From JAGLCY01 sp965369705 (GTDB lineage Bacteria; Krumholzibacteriota; Krumholzibacteriia; LZORAL124-64-63): a stretch of DNA of 64,000 nucleotides. A program made the translations under genes and the position numbers. The notes beneath the pieces were generated by a model. That model saw nothing but the letters and a program-made list of their open reading frames with translations, had not been told where the DNA came from and did not search any database. Positions 50,701 to 60,066 of the stretch are shown here, piece after piece. Numbering within the stretch: position 1 is the first letter of the stretch; the number at the start of each line of letters is the position of its first letter. The DNA lies in NCBI GenBank assembly GCA_965369705.1, contig CBDURF010000001.1:1-64000 (forward strand). The letters are read 5' to 3'.

Positions 50701-52485
50701 TTATTCCCCCGTGTGCACTGAACCCCGTCGGACCTCGGCTGGCCTGGAATCATGTCCAAGCCGTCCGAGACAATCCTTGATGACCTTGATGAAATCGGTG
50801 CCGTCAGGGCGGTCCTCCTTGCTGATCAACTGGCTGACATAATCACGGTACGCCCTGTCGCCGAGGGAGTTCCACCGGTCTTCAATGAAGTCCCTGGGCG
50901 AACGTCCCGTGCCGCCCTCGACCGCCCAGGTGGAAATCTCGTCCACCAGGGTCCGGGCCTCGGATCGGCTGAGCTCCAGGTCACCGCGTTCTGCCAGAAA
51001 AACACGGGCGGCCTCACCCGAGTCGTCCAACAGGATATGTGAGAGCATGTCGGCCTCGATGGGCTCCGCGCTGACTTGCGCCAGGGAGCGTCGAACCTGT
51101 GGTCCGGTTCGGCGCTTGACGGTTGCGGTGGCCTCATCTGAGCCGGGCTTGCCCCCGGGGCCGGGTTCCTTATTCGCTCTTCGCCCCTGCCGGACGCCGG
51201 CCGCTTCCTTCTCCACGGCCTCCCGCAGAAGATCCGCCTGCAGGCCGAACACCTCGGCAGCTTCCTGCAGCACGTATTCCCGACGCAGGGAGTCATCAAT
51301 GCCGGCGATCGTTCCCAGCGCCTGCCGCAGGGCCCGTTCCCGGACTTCACGGTCGCCGCCGCGGGCATCGGCCAGCCCCTTGAGAAAGGGAATGTAACCC
51401 ACGGCTCCCTTCAAGACCCCATGGATGGCGTCGACCCCGTCGCCGATCACGACGTCCGCGGGATCCTTGCCGTCCGGCAAACTGACGATCTTCGGTTCCA
51501 GACCGTTGCGGAGAGCCACATCGGCCGACCGCACGGCGGCCTTCAATCCGGCCTTGTCGCCGTCGAACACGAGCAGGACATTCCTGGCCCCCCGTCTTAT
51601 CAGCTTGGCCTGATCCACCGTGAAGGCGGTACCGCAGGTCGCCACCACATTGACGATCCCGACCTGGGCCAGAGCCAGCAGATCGAGGTACCCCTCCACG
51701 AGAATGGCCGATTTTTCGCGGGCGATCGCCATCCGGGAAGCTTCAAAACCGTAGAGAAGCTTCCCTTTGGAAAAATAGGAACTGTCGGAGGAGTTCAGGT
51801 ATTTCGGTTCACCCTGGTCGATCACCCTGCCGCCGAAACCAGCGACCTGTCTCGAAATGTTCTTGATGGGAAATATAATCCGGCTGCGGAAATAGGCAAA
51901 TGGTGCGCCGCCACGATCGCTGGCGCGCATCAGATCCGCCCGCTGGGCCAGCTCGTCATCCACTCCGCCCTTCCTCAAACCGCTGGCCAACCATTCCGAG
52001 CCCGCGGGAGCCCAGCCCACGTCGAAATCCCTCAGCGCCTTTTCCCGGAACCCCCGTTCCTTCAGGTAGGTCAGGGCGTTTCGGCCGAGCTTGGGGTCCC
52101 AGAAGGCATCGCGCCACAGGGTCATCGCCACCTCGTTGGCGCGGTGGAAAGCGCGTCTTTCGCCTTCGGATTCGTCGTCCCTCAGCCAGGCGGAAAGATC
52201 TATGTCAAGGGGTCGTGCGAGAACTTCCACGGCTTCGGGAAAGGTCAGACCTTCGATTTCCATGGTGAAGGAAATGACGTCGCCGCCTGTCGCGCAGCCG
52301 AAACAATGGTAGCGCTGGCGGGCGGGTGTAACGATGAAACTGGGAGTTTTCTCCTTGTGGAAGGGGCAAAGCCCCTTGTAGACGGACCCGGCCGCCTTGA
52401 GGCTGACATGCTGGCGCACCACCTCGACGATGTCGGTCTCGTCCTTGACTCGGGCGATGATGTCCGGAGAAAAAACGGGTGTCAT
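50701..52485 (-). CDS. dnaG: DNA primase
   Basis: Makes RNA primers for replication. The 594-residue protein has the CHC2 zinc ribbon (Cys40, His43, Cys61, Cys64; CPFHKEKTPSF and YHCFGC), the N-terminal RNA-polymerase lobe (GFGGRVIDQGEPKYLNS), a Toprim domain with VEGYLDLLALA and FDGDKAG, and a C-terminal helical region for helicase contact. The ATG has no strong Shine-Dalgarno sequence (GGGA lies ten bases upstream). It follows mutS2 after 150 bases that contain a promoter candidate, and rpoD follows it closely. Confidence 0.96.
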   Translation of the reverse strand: MTPVFSPDIIARVKDETDIVEVVRQHVSLKAAGSVYKGLCPFHKEKTPSFIVTPARQRYHCFGCATGGDVISFTMEIEGLTFPEAVEVLARPLDIDLSAWLRDDESEGERRAFHRANEVAMTLWRDAFWDPKLGRNALTYLKERGFREKALRDFDVGWAPAGSEWLASGLRKGGVDDELAQRADLMRASDRGGAPFAYFRSRIIFPIKNISRQVAGFGGRVIDQGEPKYLNSSDSSYFSKGKLLYGFEASRMAIAREKSAILVEGYLDLLALAQVGIVNVVATCGTAFTVDQAKLIRRGARNVLLVFDGDKAGLKAAVRSADVALRNGLEPKIVSLPDGKDPADVVIGDGVDAIHGVLKGAVGYIPFLKGLADARGGDREVRERALRQALGTIAGIDDSLRREYVLQEAAEVFGLQADLLREAVEKEAAGVRQGRRANKEPGPGGKPGSDEATATVKRRTGPQVRRSLAQVSAEPIEADMLSHILLDDSGEAARVFLAERGDLELSRSEARTLVDEISTWAVEGGTGRSPRDFIEDRWNSLGDRAYRDYVSQLISKEDRPDGTDFIKVIKDCLGRLGHDSRPAEVRRGSVHTGE

Positions 52486-52566
52486 TGTATTTTGAGTCCC
52501 AGACCTGGTTGCATTGGTTCCCCCGCGGGCGAGACGGTGTGGACACGGAAACACAGGGAACTTGTA

Positions 52567-52596
52567 AAGATATGATCAAAAACCCTGTAACGGCAA
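52567..52596 (-). promoter_or_regulatory. Promoter candidate for dnaG-rpoD
   Basis: TTGCCG and TATCTT are separated by 18 bases in the AT-rich part of the mutS2-dnaG gap on the minus strand. Each matches 4 of 6. The same TATCTT -10 is used in the tRNA promoter candidate. Confidence 0.38.
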
Positions 52597-52635
52597 CTTT
52601 TAGGGAGGAAGTTTCTGGTGGGGCCGCCGCCCGGT

Positions 52636-55071
52636 TCAGCCGGCCAGGATCACCTGGGTCGCCCCTCCACCGCCCTGTCCGGGCCCCGCTTCCCGGAAGG
52701 ACGCCACCCGCGGATCGTTCTTCAAGCACTCGTGAAGATGATCCCGGAGGCGACCGGTTCCGAAACCGTGGATCACGTTGATGACTTCCAGGCCCGCGGG
52801 AATGGCACGGTCGATGAGCCGGTCCAGCCTGCGCCAGCCTTCTTCACCCGACTCGCCCCGAAGGTCGATTTCGGGTTCGGCGCCGGTTACGTTGCTGTGC
52901 CAGGCCCAAACCCCCGGCGCGGGCTCCCCGGAACTTCCCGGGGTCTTTTCATCCCGAGACCTGGAATCTTCGAGAGGCTGGACCGCCTCTCTTCCCAGGG
53001 TCAGGCGCAGGCCGTCGGCGGTGGCGAGGATCCGATCGCCTCGTACTTCGACGACGGTTCCGATCAGGCCGAGATGGGGAATTCGCACTCGCTGGCCCGG
53101 CTCGATCAATGCCGGGGCCGGGATTTCCTCCCGCCCCCCTTTCAACTGCCGGTCCAGACGGTCCAGGCGACTCCGTGCCGACTTGACCACCGTCTTGTCC
53201 GCCCCGGACGCCTTGATTTCCCGCACCGCCTGTTCGATGGCCCGGCGCCCCTGCCGCACCAGGTCCTCCGCCTCCCGGGAGGCAAGCTTCAGGAGTTCCC
53301 GGCGCTCCTTCCGCAGACCGCGCAGACGCTCGTCCAATTCCCGGCCGAGGCTGCTGGTCCTTTCCGTTTCCAGCCTCACCTCCTCCTGGGCGGAGGCCAA
53401 CTGGCGCGCCCGGCGATCCAGGTCCGCCAGGAGGTTTTCGATCCGGACCCTTTCCTCGCCCGCCATGCGGCGGGCCCGGCCCAGCAGGTCGTCCGGGAAT
53501 CCCATCCGTGATGCGATATCGAAGGCGTGGCTCGTCCCCGGATCACCCACACGGAAGGTGAACAGGGGGCGCAGGTCACGTTCGTCGTAATCCATGGCGG
53601 CGTTGACCATGCGGGGATGGTCGTGCACTGCGGCCTTGAGCAGACCGAAATGGGTGGAGGCCAGGACCAGGGCGCCGCTGTCTGTCAGCTTGGCCAGGAC
53701 CTCGAAGGCCAGGGCGGTGCCCTCCTGGGGATCGGTACCGCTGCCGATTTCATCACAGAGGACAAGCGTACCCGGCCCGGCTTCGGCCATGAAACGGCCC
53801 AGGTGACGCAGATGGGCTGAAAAGCTGCTCAGGGACTGGGCGATGGACTGTTCATCACCCAGATCGACGAGCAGGCGCGTGATCAGGGGCAGGATGGTGT
53901 CTTCCCGGGCGGGAATATCCCAGCCGCACTGGGCAATCAGGCAGAACACACCCACGGACTTCAGGGCCACGGACTTGCCGCCGGCGTTGGGTCCGCTGAT
54001 GACCAGGGCGCGCTTTTCCGCAGGCATTTCCAGGTCCAGAGGCACGACCAGTTTCCGGCCCGCGGCAAGGTCTCCTTCACCCAGGGCCTCCATCAGCAGG
54101 GGATGACGACCGCCGCAGATCCGGATCTCACCCACGGCCGAAATCCGGGGACGGCGGCCGCGCACCTGACGGCTCCACAGCATGGGCGCCCGGACGGTGT
54201 CGAGCAGGAGCATCACTCCGCAAGCCTCCTCCAGGGCTGAGGCGGCCTGCTCCACGGACCGGTTGAGTTCGAAGAGGATGCGGGCCTCTTCGGAGCCGAT
54301 TTCCAACCGGGTCGCGGTCAGTTCGTTGGCCAGGCGAACCACCCCCGCCGGCTCGACGAACAGGGTGGCGCCGGTAGACGAGCGATCGTGAACGATGCCC
54401 TCGATCTTGCGGCTGTCGCCCGAGCGCAGAGGCAGGCAGAACCGGTCCCCCCGCAGGGTCACCTCGTCGCCGGTGGTCCAGCCCTGGGCGCGGGCCCGGT
54501 TCATGATCTGTCCGATTTCCCGGCGCACGGCCCGCTCCTGGCCGGCCACCGCGCGGCGCAACCGGGCCAGCAGGGGGCTGGCCCCGTCGAGGATGCTGCC
54601 GTCCCGGTCCAGAGCGCGGCGGATGGCTCCGGACAGACCGCTGAAGTCAGCCATCTGGACGGCGGCTTCACCCCACAGGGCGAACCGTGTACGGTCCGCC
54701 AGAAAAAAGGCGCGCAACCGGTCGAGCTGTTCGGCGACACTCGCGACATGGACCAGATCCGCCCCTTCCAGCCGGACGGGTGGAGGTTGCCGAACGAGGT
54801 CCAGAGCCAGGCCGACGTCCGCCAGTGGCGGCCACTGGTCGGCATCGCCCCCGGTGCGCAATTCATCGGCCAGGGATTGCTGCAAAGCGATGGGTTCGAG
54901 TGAGGCATAAGGCCGGAGGGAGAGCACGGCGTCCGCGGCGGGACTGTTCAGACAAAAGGACGCCACCTGGCCGGTGATGCTGCTCCATTCCAGGAGTTCA
55001 CCGGCGCGGGTGCCCAGGACCGTTTCGCTGGAGCCCTGGAAGGCGGCCATGCGCTCAAGCAGGTTGATCAT
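52636..55071 (-). CDS. mutS2: MutS2 endonuclease/ATPase
   Basis: A MutS-like ATPase with a C-terminal Smr nuclease. In known systems it suppresses recombination or rescues collided ribosomes. The 811 residues lack the MutS mismatch-recognition domain. Walker A is GPNAGGKS (360-367), Walker B LVLCDEIGSGTD, then a long coiled coil (about 505-620), a KOW-like beta section and the Smr domain with EIDLRGES (Asp736) and VIHGFGTGRLR (His768), so the nuclease motifs are intact. The start overlaps the cvpA stop (ATGA). cvpA-mutS2 is a known neighbour pair. Confidence 0.95.
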   Translation of the reverse strand: MINLLERMAAFQGSSETVLGTRAGELLEWSSITGQVASFCLNSPAADAVLSLRPYASLEPIALQQSLADELRTGGDADQWPPLADVGLALDLVRQPPPVRLEGADLVHVASVAEQLDRLRAFFLADRTRFALWGEAAVQMADFSGLSGAIRRALDRDGSILDGASPLLARLRRAVAGQERAVRREIGQIMNRARAQGWTTGDEVTLRGDRFCLPLRSGDSRKIEGIVHDRSSTGATLFVEPAGVVRLANELTATRLEIGSEEARILFELNRSVEQAASALEEACGVMLLLDTVRAPMLWSRQVRGRRPRISAVGEIRICGGRHPLLMEALGEGDLAAGRKLVVPLDLEMPAEKRALVISGPNAGGKSVALKSVGVFCLIAQCGWDIPAREDTILPLITRLLVDLGDEQSIAQSLSSFSAHLRHLGRFMAEAGPGTLVLCDEIGSGTDPQEGTALAFEVLAKLTDSGALVLASTHFGLLKAAVHDHPRMVNAAMDYDERDLRPLFTFRVGDPGTSHAFDIASRMGFPDDLLGRARRMAGEERVRIENLLADLDRRARQLASAQEEVRLETERTSSLGRELDERLRGLRKERRELLKLASREAEDLVRQGRRAIEQAVREIKASGADKTVVKSARSRLDRLDRQLKGGREEIPAPALIEPGQRVRIPHLGLIGTVVEVRGDRILATADGLRLTLGREAVQPLEDSRSRDEKTPGSSGEPAPGVWAWHSNVTGAEPEIDLRGESGEEGWRRLDRLIDRAIPAGLEVINVIHGFGTGRLRDHLHECLKNDPRVASFREAGPGQGGGGATQVILAG

Positions 55072-55655
55072 TCAGATTTGGCCTCGCGGGCGGCCTTTTC
55101 CACTTCTTCCTTGACCTTTGTACCAGACATTTTGGCCTCTTCCAGAACCCGGTCCCAGACCTCCTCCACCTGTCCACCGGACAGACTGCGCACCTGTTCA
55201 TAAAAGGCCGGCGCCGCGTAGAAGATGAACTGACCCAGAGAGGTCCGGTTGTAGGCGGTTTGAATGGACTGACCGCCCGGCACCTGGCTGGCCGCCACCA
55301 ACAGGACGCTCGTCACCAGCGTGCCCAGCGCGATGCCCACCAGGGCGCCGCCCCACTTGTCCAGCCAGCCCAGGACCGTCAGGCGCAGGGCCTTGCTGAT
55401 GATGGTGGCGAGCAGGCGGCTCAGGACCAGTCCCACAAAGAACAGGACCGCCCAGGTCACCAGCAGGGAGGCCCCCTCGTTCATGCCGGTCTTGTCCATC
55501 ATCCAGGGCTGGACCGCCGAGGCGAAGCGGGCGGTGAGGACAAGGCTCACCAGCACGCCGGCGATCTCCAGGAGGCGTTTGACGACGCCGTCCCGGAAAC
55601 CCAGGATCCCGAAGGCGACGATTGCGGCCAGAGCGATGAGAATTGGAAAATCCAT
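55068..55655 (-). CDS. cvpA: CvpA-family membrane protein
   Basis: A 195-residue inner-membrane protein with four hydrophobic segments (about 4-20, 28-46, 65-85 and 105-122), the opening glycines GFRDGVVKRLLEIAG typical of CvpA, and a charged helical C-terminus (EEVEKAAREAKSE). The family is named for colicin V production in E. coli and is now mostly tied to envelope stress and bile resistance; the mechanism is unclear. The ATG is preferred over a TTG two codons earlier because GGCGGG stands six bases before it. It lies 2 bases after yqeY and overlaps mutS2. Confidence 0.88.
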   Translation of the reverse strand: MDFPILIALAAIVAFGILGFRDGVVKRLLEIAGVLVSLVLTARFASAVQPWMMDKTGMNEGASLLVTWAVLFFVGLVLSRLLATIISKALRLTVLGWLDKWGGALVGIALGTLVTSVLLVAASQVPGGQSIQTAYNRTSLGQFIFYAAPAFYEQVRSLSGGQVEEVWDRVLEEAKMSGTKVKEEVEKAAREAKSE

Positions 55656-55657
55656 GG

Positions 55658-56113
55658 TCAACCCGCCAGATTTTTCTTGACCAGGACGCTCACGCGGCCC
55701 CCGTCGGCGCGTCCAGTGGTCCGGACCAGGACCGCCTTCATCACCTTGCCCATGTCCTGGGGCCCGGTTGCTCCCGTCTCGGCCACCGCGGCAGTGATGA
55801 GGGCCGTCAGTTCCTCGTCGGTCATTTCCGCCGGCAGGAACTCCGACACGATTTCCAGTTCGGCCTCGGCGGTCTTTTTCAGTTCGTCACGCCCCGCATC
55901 CCCGAAACTGCTGATCTGGTCCTTGACCTTCCGGGCATAGGAGGAGAGGACCTTCAGGACATCGTCGTCCGTGGGTTCCCGCCGCTGATCCACCTCGACC
56001 TGTTTGACCGCAGCCTGCAGCATCCGCAGCACGCCGAGCCGAGCTTTGTCCTTGGCCTTCATGGCGGCTATGATATCCTGTTGCAGTTTTGCGGCGACTT
56101 CACTCTTGGCCAT
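55658..56113 (-). CDS. yqeY: YqeY/GatB-like domain protein
   Basis: A 151-residue helical protein with the YqeY signature: KLQQDIIAAMKAKDKARLGV at the start, VLSSYARKVKDQISSFGDAG in the middle and a GatB/YqeY tail (GATGPQDMGKVMKAVL). It resembles the C-terminal tRNA-binding domain of the GatB amidotransferase subunit, but no catalytic role is known. The start uses AGGAAGGA upstream. In many bacteria yqeY sits near rpsU-dnaG-rpoD; here dnaG and rpoD lie two genes on, but no rpsU is present in the gap. It has its own promoter candidate after the rsmE hairpin. Confidence 0.94.
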   Translation of the reverse strand: MAKSEVAAKLQQDIIAAMKAKDKARLGVLRMLQAAVKQVEVDQRREPTDDDVLKVLSSYARKVKDQISSFGDAGRDELKKTAEAELEIVSEFLPAEMTDEELTALITAAVAETGATGPQDMGKVMKAVLVRTTGRADGGRVSVLVKKNLAG

Positions 56114-56200
56114 GCGCTTGTCCTTCCTGCCTGGTCGGTCCTGGTTTGTCATTCCTGGGTAAAACCACTCCCAGCGTGGTCGTCGGGGCCCAACCTGTCC

Positions 56201-56229
56201 ATGAAAGACCCCGCCGGGCGCCCTGTCAA
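56201..56229 (-). promoter_or_regulatory. Promoter candidate for yqeY-cvpA-mutS2
   Basis: A perfect TTGACA (56224-56229) and TTTCAT (56201-56206, 4 of 6) lie 17 bases apart on the minus strand, about 90 bases before yqeY. The -35 lies inside the loop of the hairpin that follows rsmE. Confidence 0.58.
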
Positions 56230-56241
56230 GACCGCGCCCGG
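56214..56241 (-). terminator. Hairpin directly after rsmE
   Basis: CCGGGCGC, a 12-base loop, GCGCCCGG: a perfect 8-base GC stem that begins one base past the rsmE stop codon. The downstream bases (CGGGGTCTTTC) are not a strong T-run, so it may be a weak terminator. It overlaps the yqeY promoter. Confidence 0.4.
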
Positions 56242-57030
56242 TCAGGAACCTCCCCGGCCGGCGGCCAGCCATTGTTCGCGGAGAGCCTGGAGGACGATCA
56301 GTCCGGTGACAACAGCCGTTTCGGTGCGCAGAACATGGGGTCCCAGGGAAACAGGCCGGGCCCCGCGCCCGGACATCAGTGAACGTTCGGCGGGCGACCA
56401 GCCCCCTTCCGGTCCGATCAGCATGGTCAGGGTCGGAGGCGGATCCCCGGTGGTTTCCTCCAACAGGGTGGTCCGGATCGCGACCGGACCGGCGGAAAAG
56501 CCTGCCTCGCCCGGTGCGGCGCCGAACAGCACCGGATCGGAGGGGCGCCGCCCGAGGACCTCCCGGACGGACACGGGTTCCGTCAGGTCCGGCAGCCACG
56601 AACGCCCGCTCTGCTTGAGGGCGGCTATCATGAGGGACCGCCAACGTTCCTGCTTGCCCGGTCGAGGATCGACGACCCCGAGATCCGTCTCCAGAGGCAG
56701 GAACTCATGAGCCCCCAACTCCACCGCCTTTTCCAGGGCCCATTCGAAACGCCGGCCCTTGACCACGGCGCAGGCCACCACCAACCTGGGCTCCCGGAAT
56801 TCCTCACGGTCGATCTCCACGGTGAGGATCTCCACCCGGGCCCGCTGGCCGTCCCGGCCCCGGGGCAGAGCCGTCAAACGGCGGCCCCGGCCGTCGACCA
56901 GTTCAAGTTCGGGACCGCGCCCTCCGCGCAGGACGGTAAAGAGATGGTGGCTTTCATTCCGGTCGAGGGTAACCGAGTCCCCGGGGCGGGGCAGGTGATC
57001 AGGGTCGGTTTCCAGGTAAAACTGGCGCAA
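56242..57030 (-). CDS. rsmE: 16S rRNA (uracil-1498-N3)-methyltransferase
   Basis: A SPOUT-class methyltransferase for U1498 of 16S rRNA, 262 residues. The N-terminal PUA-like domain starts MRQFYLETD and contains NESHHLFTVLR. The knotted SAM-binding domain has EKAVELGAHEFLPLETD, IAALKQSGRSWLP, IGPEGGWSPAE and SLGPHVLRTETA, all family hallmarks. The TTG start has GGAG five bases upstream. It follows dnaJ by 30 bases, a common link (dnaJ-prmA-rsmE), though prmA is missing here. Confidence 0.95.
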   Translation of the reverse strand: MRQFYLETDPDHLPRPGDSVTLDRNESHHLFTVLRGGRGPELELVDGRGRRLTALPRGRDGQRARVEILTVEIDREEFREPRLVVACAVVKGRRFEWALEKAVELGAHEFLPLETDLGVVDPRPGKQERWRSLMIAALKQSGRSWLPDLTEPVSVREVLGRRPSDPVLFGAAPGEAGFSAGPVAIRTTLLEETTGDPPPTLTMLIGPEGGWSPAERSLMSGRGARPVSLGPHVLRTETAVVTGLIVLQALREQWLAAGRGGS

Positions 57031-57060
57031 GGCGTCTCCGGCCGGAAGAAAGAAAAAACG

Positions 57061-58206
<1,146 letters not shown>

Positions 58207-58215
58207 TCGTCTCTC

Positions 58216-58827
58216 TTAACTGGAAATGATGACACGGGCCGGACGCAACACCATGTCACCGAAATGGAACCCCTGCTGGACGATCTCGATGACCCGGCCG
58301 GGTTCCGTGTCCTGGCGGGCGAGTTGCCCCACGGCTTCATGGAAATTGGGATCGAATTCGGCGCCCATGGCTTCCATGGGCTCGACACCCTTGTCCTTCA
58401 GGACTCCGCGGAATCTCTGGAAAATCAGTTCGACGCCCTCACGGAAGCCACCGGGCTCACCAGTATCGGAGTTTTCCCCAGCCGATTGCAAGGCCCTTTC
58501 AAAATTGTCCTGGAACTCCAGAAGGGAGCGCAGTATTTCGGCCTGGGCGAAGCGCCGCGTTTCCAGGACTTCACGGCGTGACCGCTTCCGGACATTGTCC
58601 AGCTCGGCCACCACCCGCAGCCACTTTTCCTCAAACGCGTCCCGCTCGTTGCGCAGGACTTCCTCCGGGGAGGGCTCCTCGGGCTCCTCAGATTCCTCGG
58701 ATTCCACAGACTCCTCAGACTCCTCAGACTCCTCGGCGCTCAATTCCTCGTCGGTGGAAGCCGGCGCCTCCTCGGCGGCCTTATCATCCGGACGCGGATC
58801 CATTTCCTGCTCACGGGGTGCGGTCAT
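58216..58827 (-). CDS. grpE: Nucleotide exchange factor GrpE
   Basis: Releases ADP from DnaK. The 203-residue protein has a long N-terminal acidic low-complexity stretch (about 25-55, tandem Glu-Glu-Ser repeats), then the long dimerisation helix (NERDAFEEKWLRVVAELDNV) and the C-terminal beta-wing domain (MGAEFDPNFHEAVGQ, then EIVQQGFHFGDMVLRPARVI). The ATG is preceded by AGGA and begins a usual GrpE; a longer frame to 58914 is unlikely. It lies between hrcA (83 bases) and dnaJ. Confidence 0.96.
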   Translation of the reverse strand: MTAPREQEMDPRPDDKAAEEAPASTDEELSAEESEESEESVESEESEEPEEPSPEEVLRNERDAFEEKWLRVVAELDNVRKRSRREVLETRRFAQAEILRSLLEFQDNFERALQSAGENSDTGEPGGFREGVELIFQRFRGVLKDKGVEPMEAMGAEFDPNFHEAVGQLARQDTEPGRVIEIVQQGFHFGDMVLRPARVIISS

Positions 58828-58910
58828 GTCTCTCTTCCTTCGTGGTTCGAACAAACACCGGCCGGCCGATCCGAGGGTTCCCGGACCATCCGAACCGGGG
58901 ATGAAACGAT

Positions 58911-59981
58911 TCAACTCGCAACGGGTCCCAGGGTTTCCACGATGACCCGCCGCAGAATCTCCATACCGTGGAAAGCCCGATGGTAGGACATCCTCCTGGG
59001 CCCGAGCACCGCCAGAAGACCCGGCCTGCCATCCAGATGGAACCCTCCGGTCAGGAGGGAGAACCGTCGCAGCTCTCGGACGGGATTCTCCCGACCGATC
59101 CAGACCCTGAATTCGTCCGACGGCACGTGATCGAGCCGGTCCAGGGATTCCCGGATATGATGGGGCGATTCCATGAAACGGATCAGGGCTTTCAGGGGTT
59201 CCGGATCGTGGAATTCCGGTTCTTCCAGAATATTTCCCACGCCCTCGAATTGGATCTCCACGTCCCTCGAATCCCTGAAAAGTTCGCTGCCACCCCGGGC
59301 CAGGATCGCGGCGCAGCGGGAAATCGGGGTGCCGATCAGATCCACCGTATCCAGGACACCTTTCCTTATTTCGCCCACCGTCCGTCCCCGCACCCGATCC
59401 GACAGCAGACGCGCGGCCTCTGCCACCACCGGAGCGGGCGTGTCCTCAAGCAGGTCCACCAGCCCGGTCCTGACCTCGGCATTTTCCAGCACCACGACCA
59501 TCAGCACCCGGCGCAGGGAGCGCGGGTAGAACTCCACCCGGACGGCCAGGACCGACTCCAGGGTCGGACCCATGATGATGCTGATGTTGTCCGTCAACCG
59601 GCTCAGAAGATGGGCCAAGGCCTTGAATCGGTCCTGGGTGCCAAGGCCCTGCATCACGCCCTCGTCGACCATCCGGCACAGACTCGGGGGGGTTTCGTGG
59701 CGCTGCAGGGACCACCCGGCCAGCAACCGGTCCACGAAGGCGCGGAAACCCGCATCGGTGGGCAATCGTCCGGCCGAGGTATGGGGCTGATCGAGGAAGC
59801 CCTTCTGCTCCAGATTCTTCATGACTGAACGGATGGTGGCCGAAGACACCCGCCGCTGCATGAACCGCTCCACCAGGCCGGAACTCACGGCCCGGCCGGT
59901 TTCGATATTGAGTCGCACGATGGCGTCGAGAATGTCAAGCGACCGGGAGTCCAAGCTGGTTTTTCGCCCGTTTCTGCTCAT
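58911..59981 (-). CDS. hrcA: Heat-inducible transcription repressor HrcA
   Basis: Represses heat-shock genes by binding CIRCE operators; GroEL keeps it active. The 356 residues have an N-terminal winged helix with RRVSSATIRSVMKNLEQKGF and PHTSAGRLPTDAGFRAFVD (both family hallmarks), followed by a GAF-like domain and an inserted dimerisation domain. The ATG has AGGTGA upstream. It is upstream of grpE and dnaJ, its expected targets. I do not see a CIRCE inverted repeat in the 73-base gap before it nor before grpE. Confidence 0.95.
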   Translation of the reverse strand: MSRNGRKTSLDSRSLDILDAIVRLNIETGRAVSSGLVERFMQRRVSSATIRSVMKNLEQKGFLDQPHTSAGRLPTDAGFRAFVDRLLAGWSLQRHETPPSLCRMVDEGVMQGLGTQDRFKALAHLLSRLTDNISIIMGPTLESVLAVRVEFYPRSLRRVLMVVVLENAEVRTGLVDLLEDTPAPVVAEAARLLSDRVRGRTVGEIRKGVLDTVDLIGTPISRCAAILARGGSELFRDSRDVEIQFEGVGNILEEPEFHDPEPLKALIRFMESPHHIRESLDRLDHVPSDEFRVWIGRENPVRELRRFSLLTGGFHLDGRPGLLAVLGPRRMSYHRAFHGMEILRRVIVETLGPVAS

Positions 59982-60036
59982 GTCTCTCACCTGGAAAATG
60001 CCTCCGGACCGTCCCTGAGGACCGTACAATGCGCCC

Positions 60037-60066
60037 AAGGTAATCAATGTGAATTCAGGGTGTCAA
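60037..60066 (-). promoter_or_regulatory. Promoter candidate for hrcA-grpE-dnaJ
   Basis: A perfect TTGACA (60061-60066) lies in the last codons of hemW, with TACCTT 18 bases downstream (3 of 6). A transcript from here would start about 50 bases before the hrcA ATG. No CIRCE repeat overlaps it. Confidence 0.4.

Noticed and set aside
56114..56241. A missing rpsU (S21) gene between rsmE and yqeY
   Set aside because: The gap is 128 bases, too short for S21 with spacing, and no frame resembles it.
59982..60054. CIRCE operator before hrcA
   Set aside because: No TTAGCACTC or GAGTGCTAA half-site is visible; only a TTGACA promoter-like box is present.
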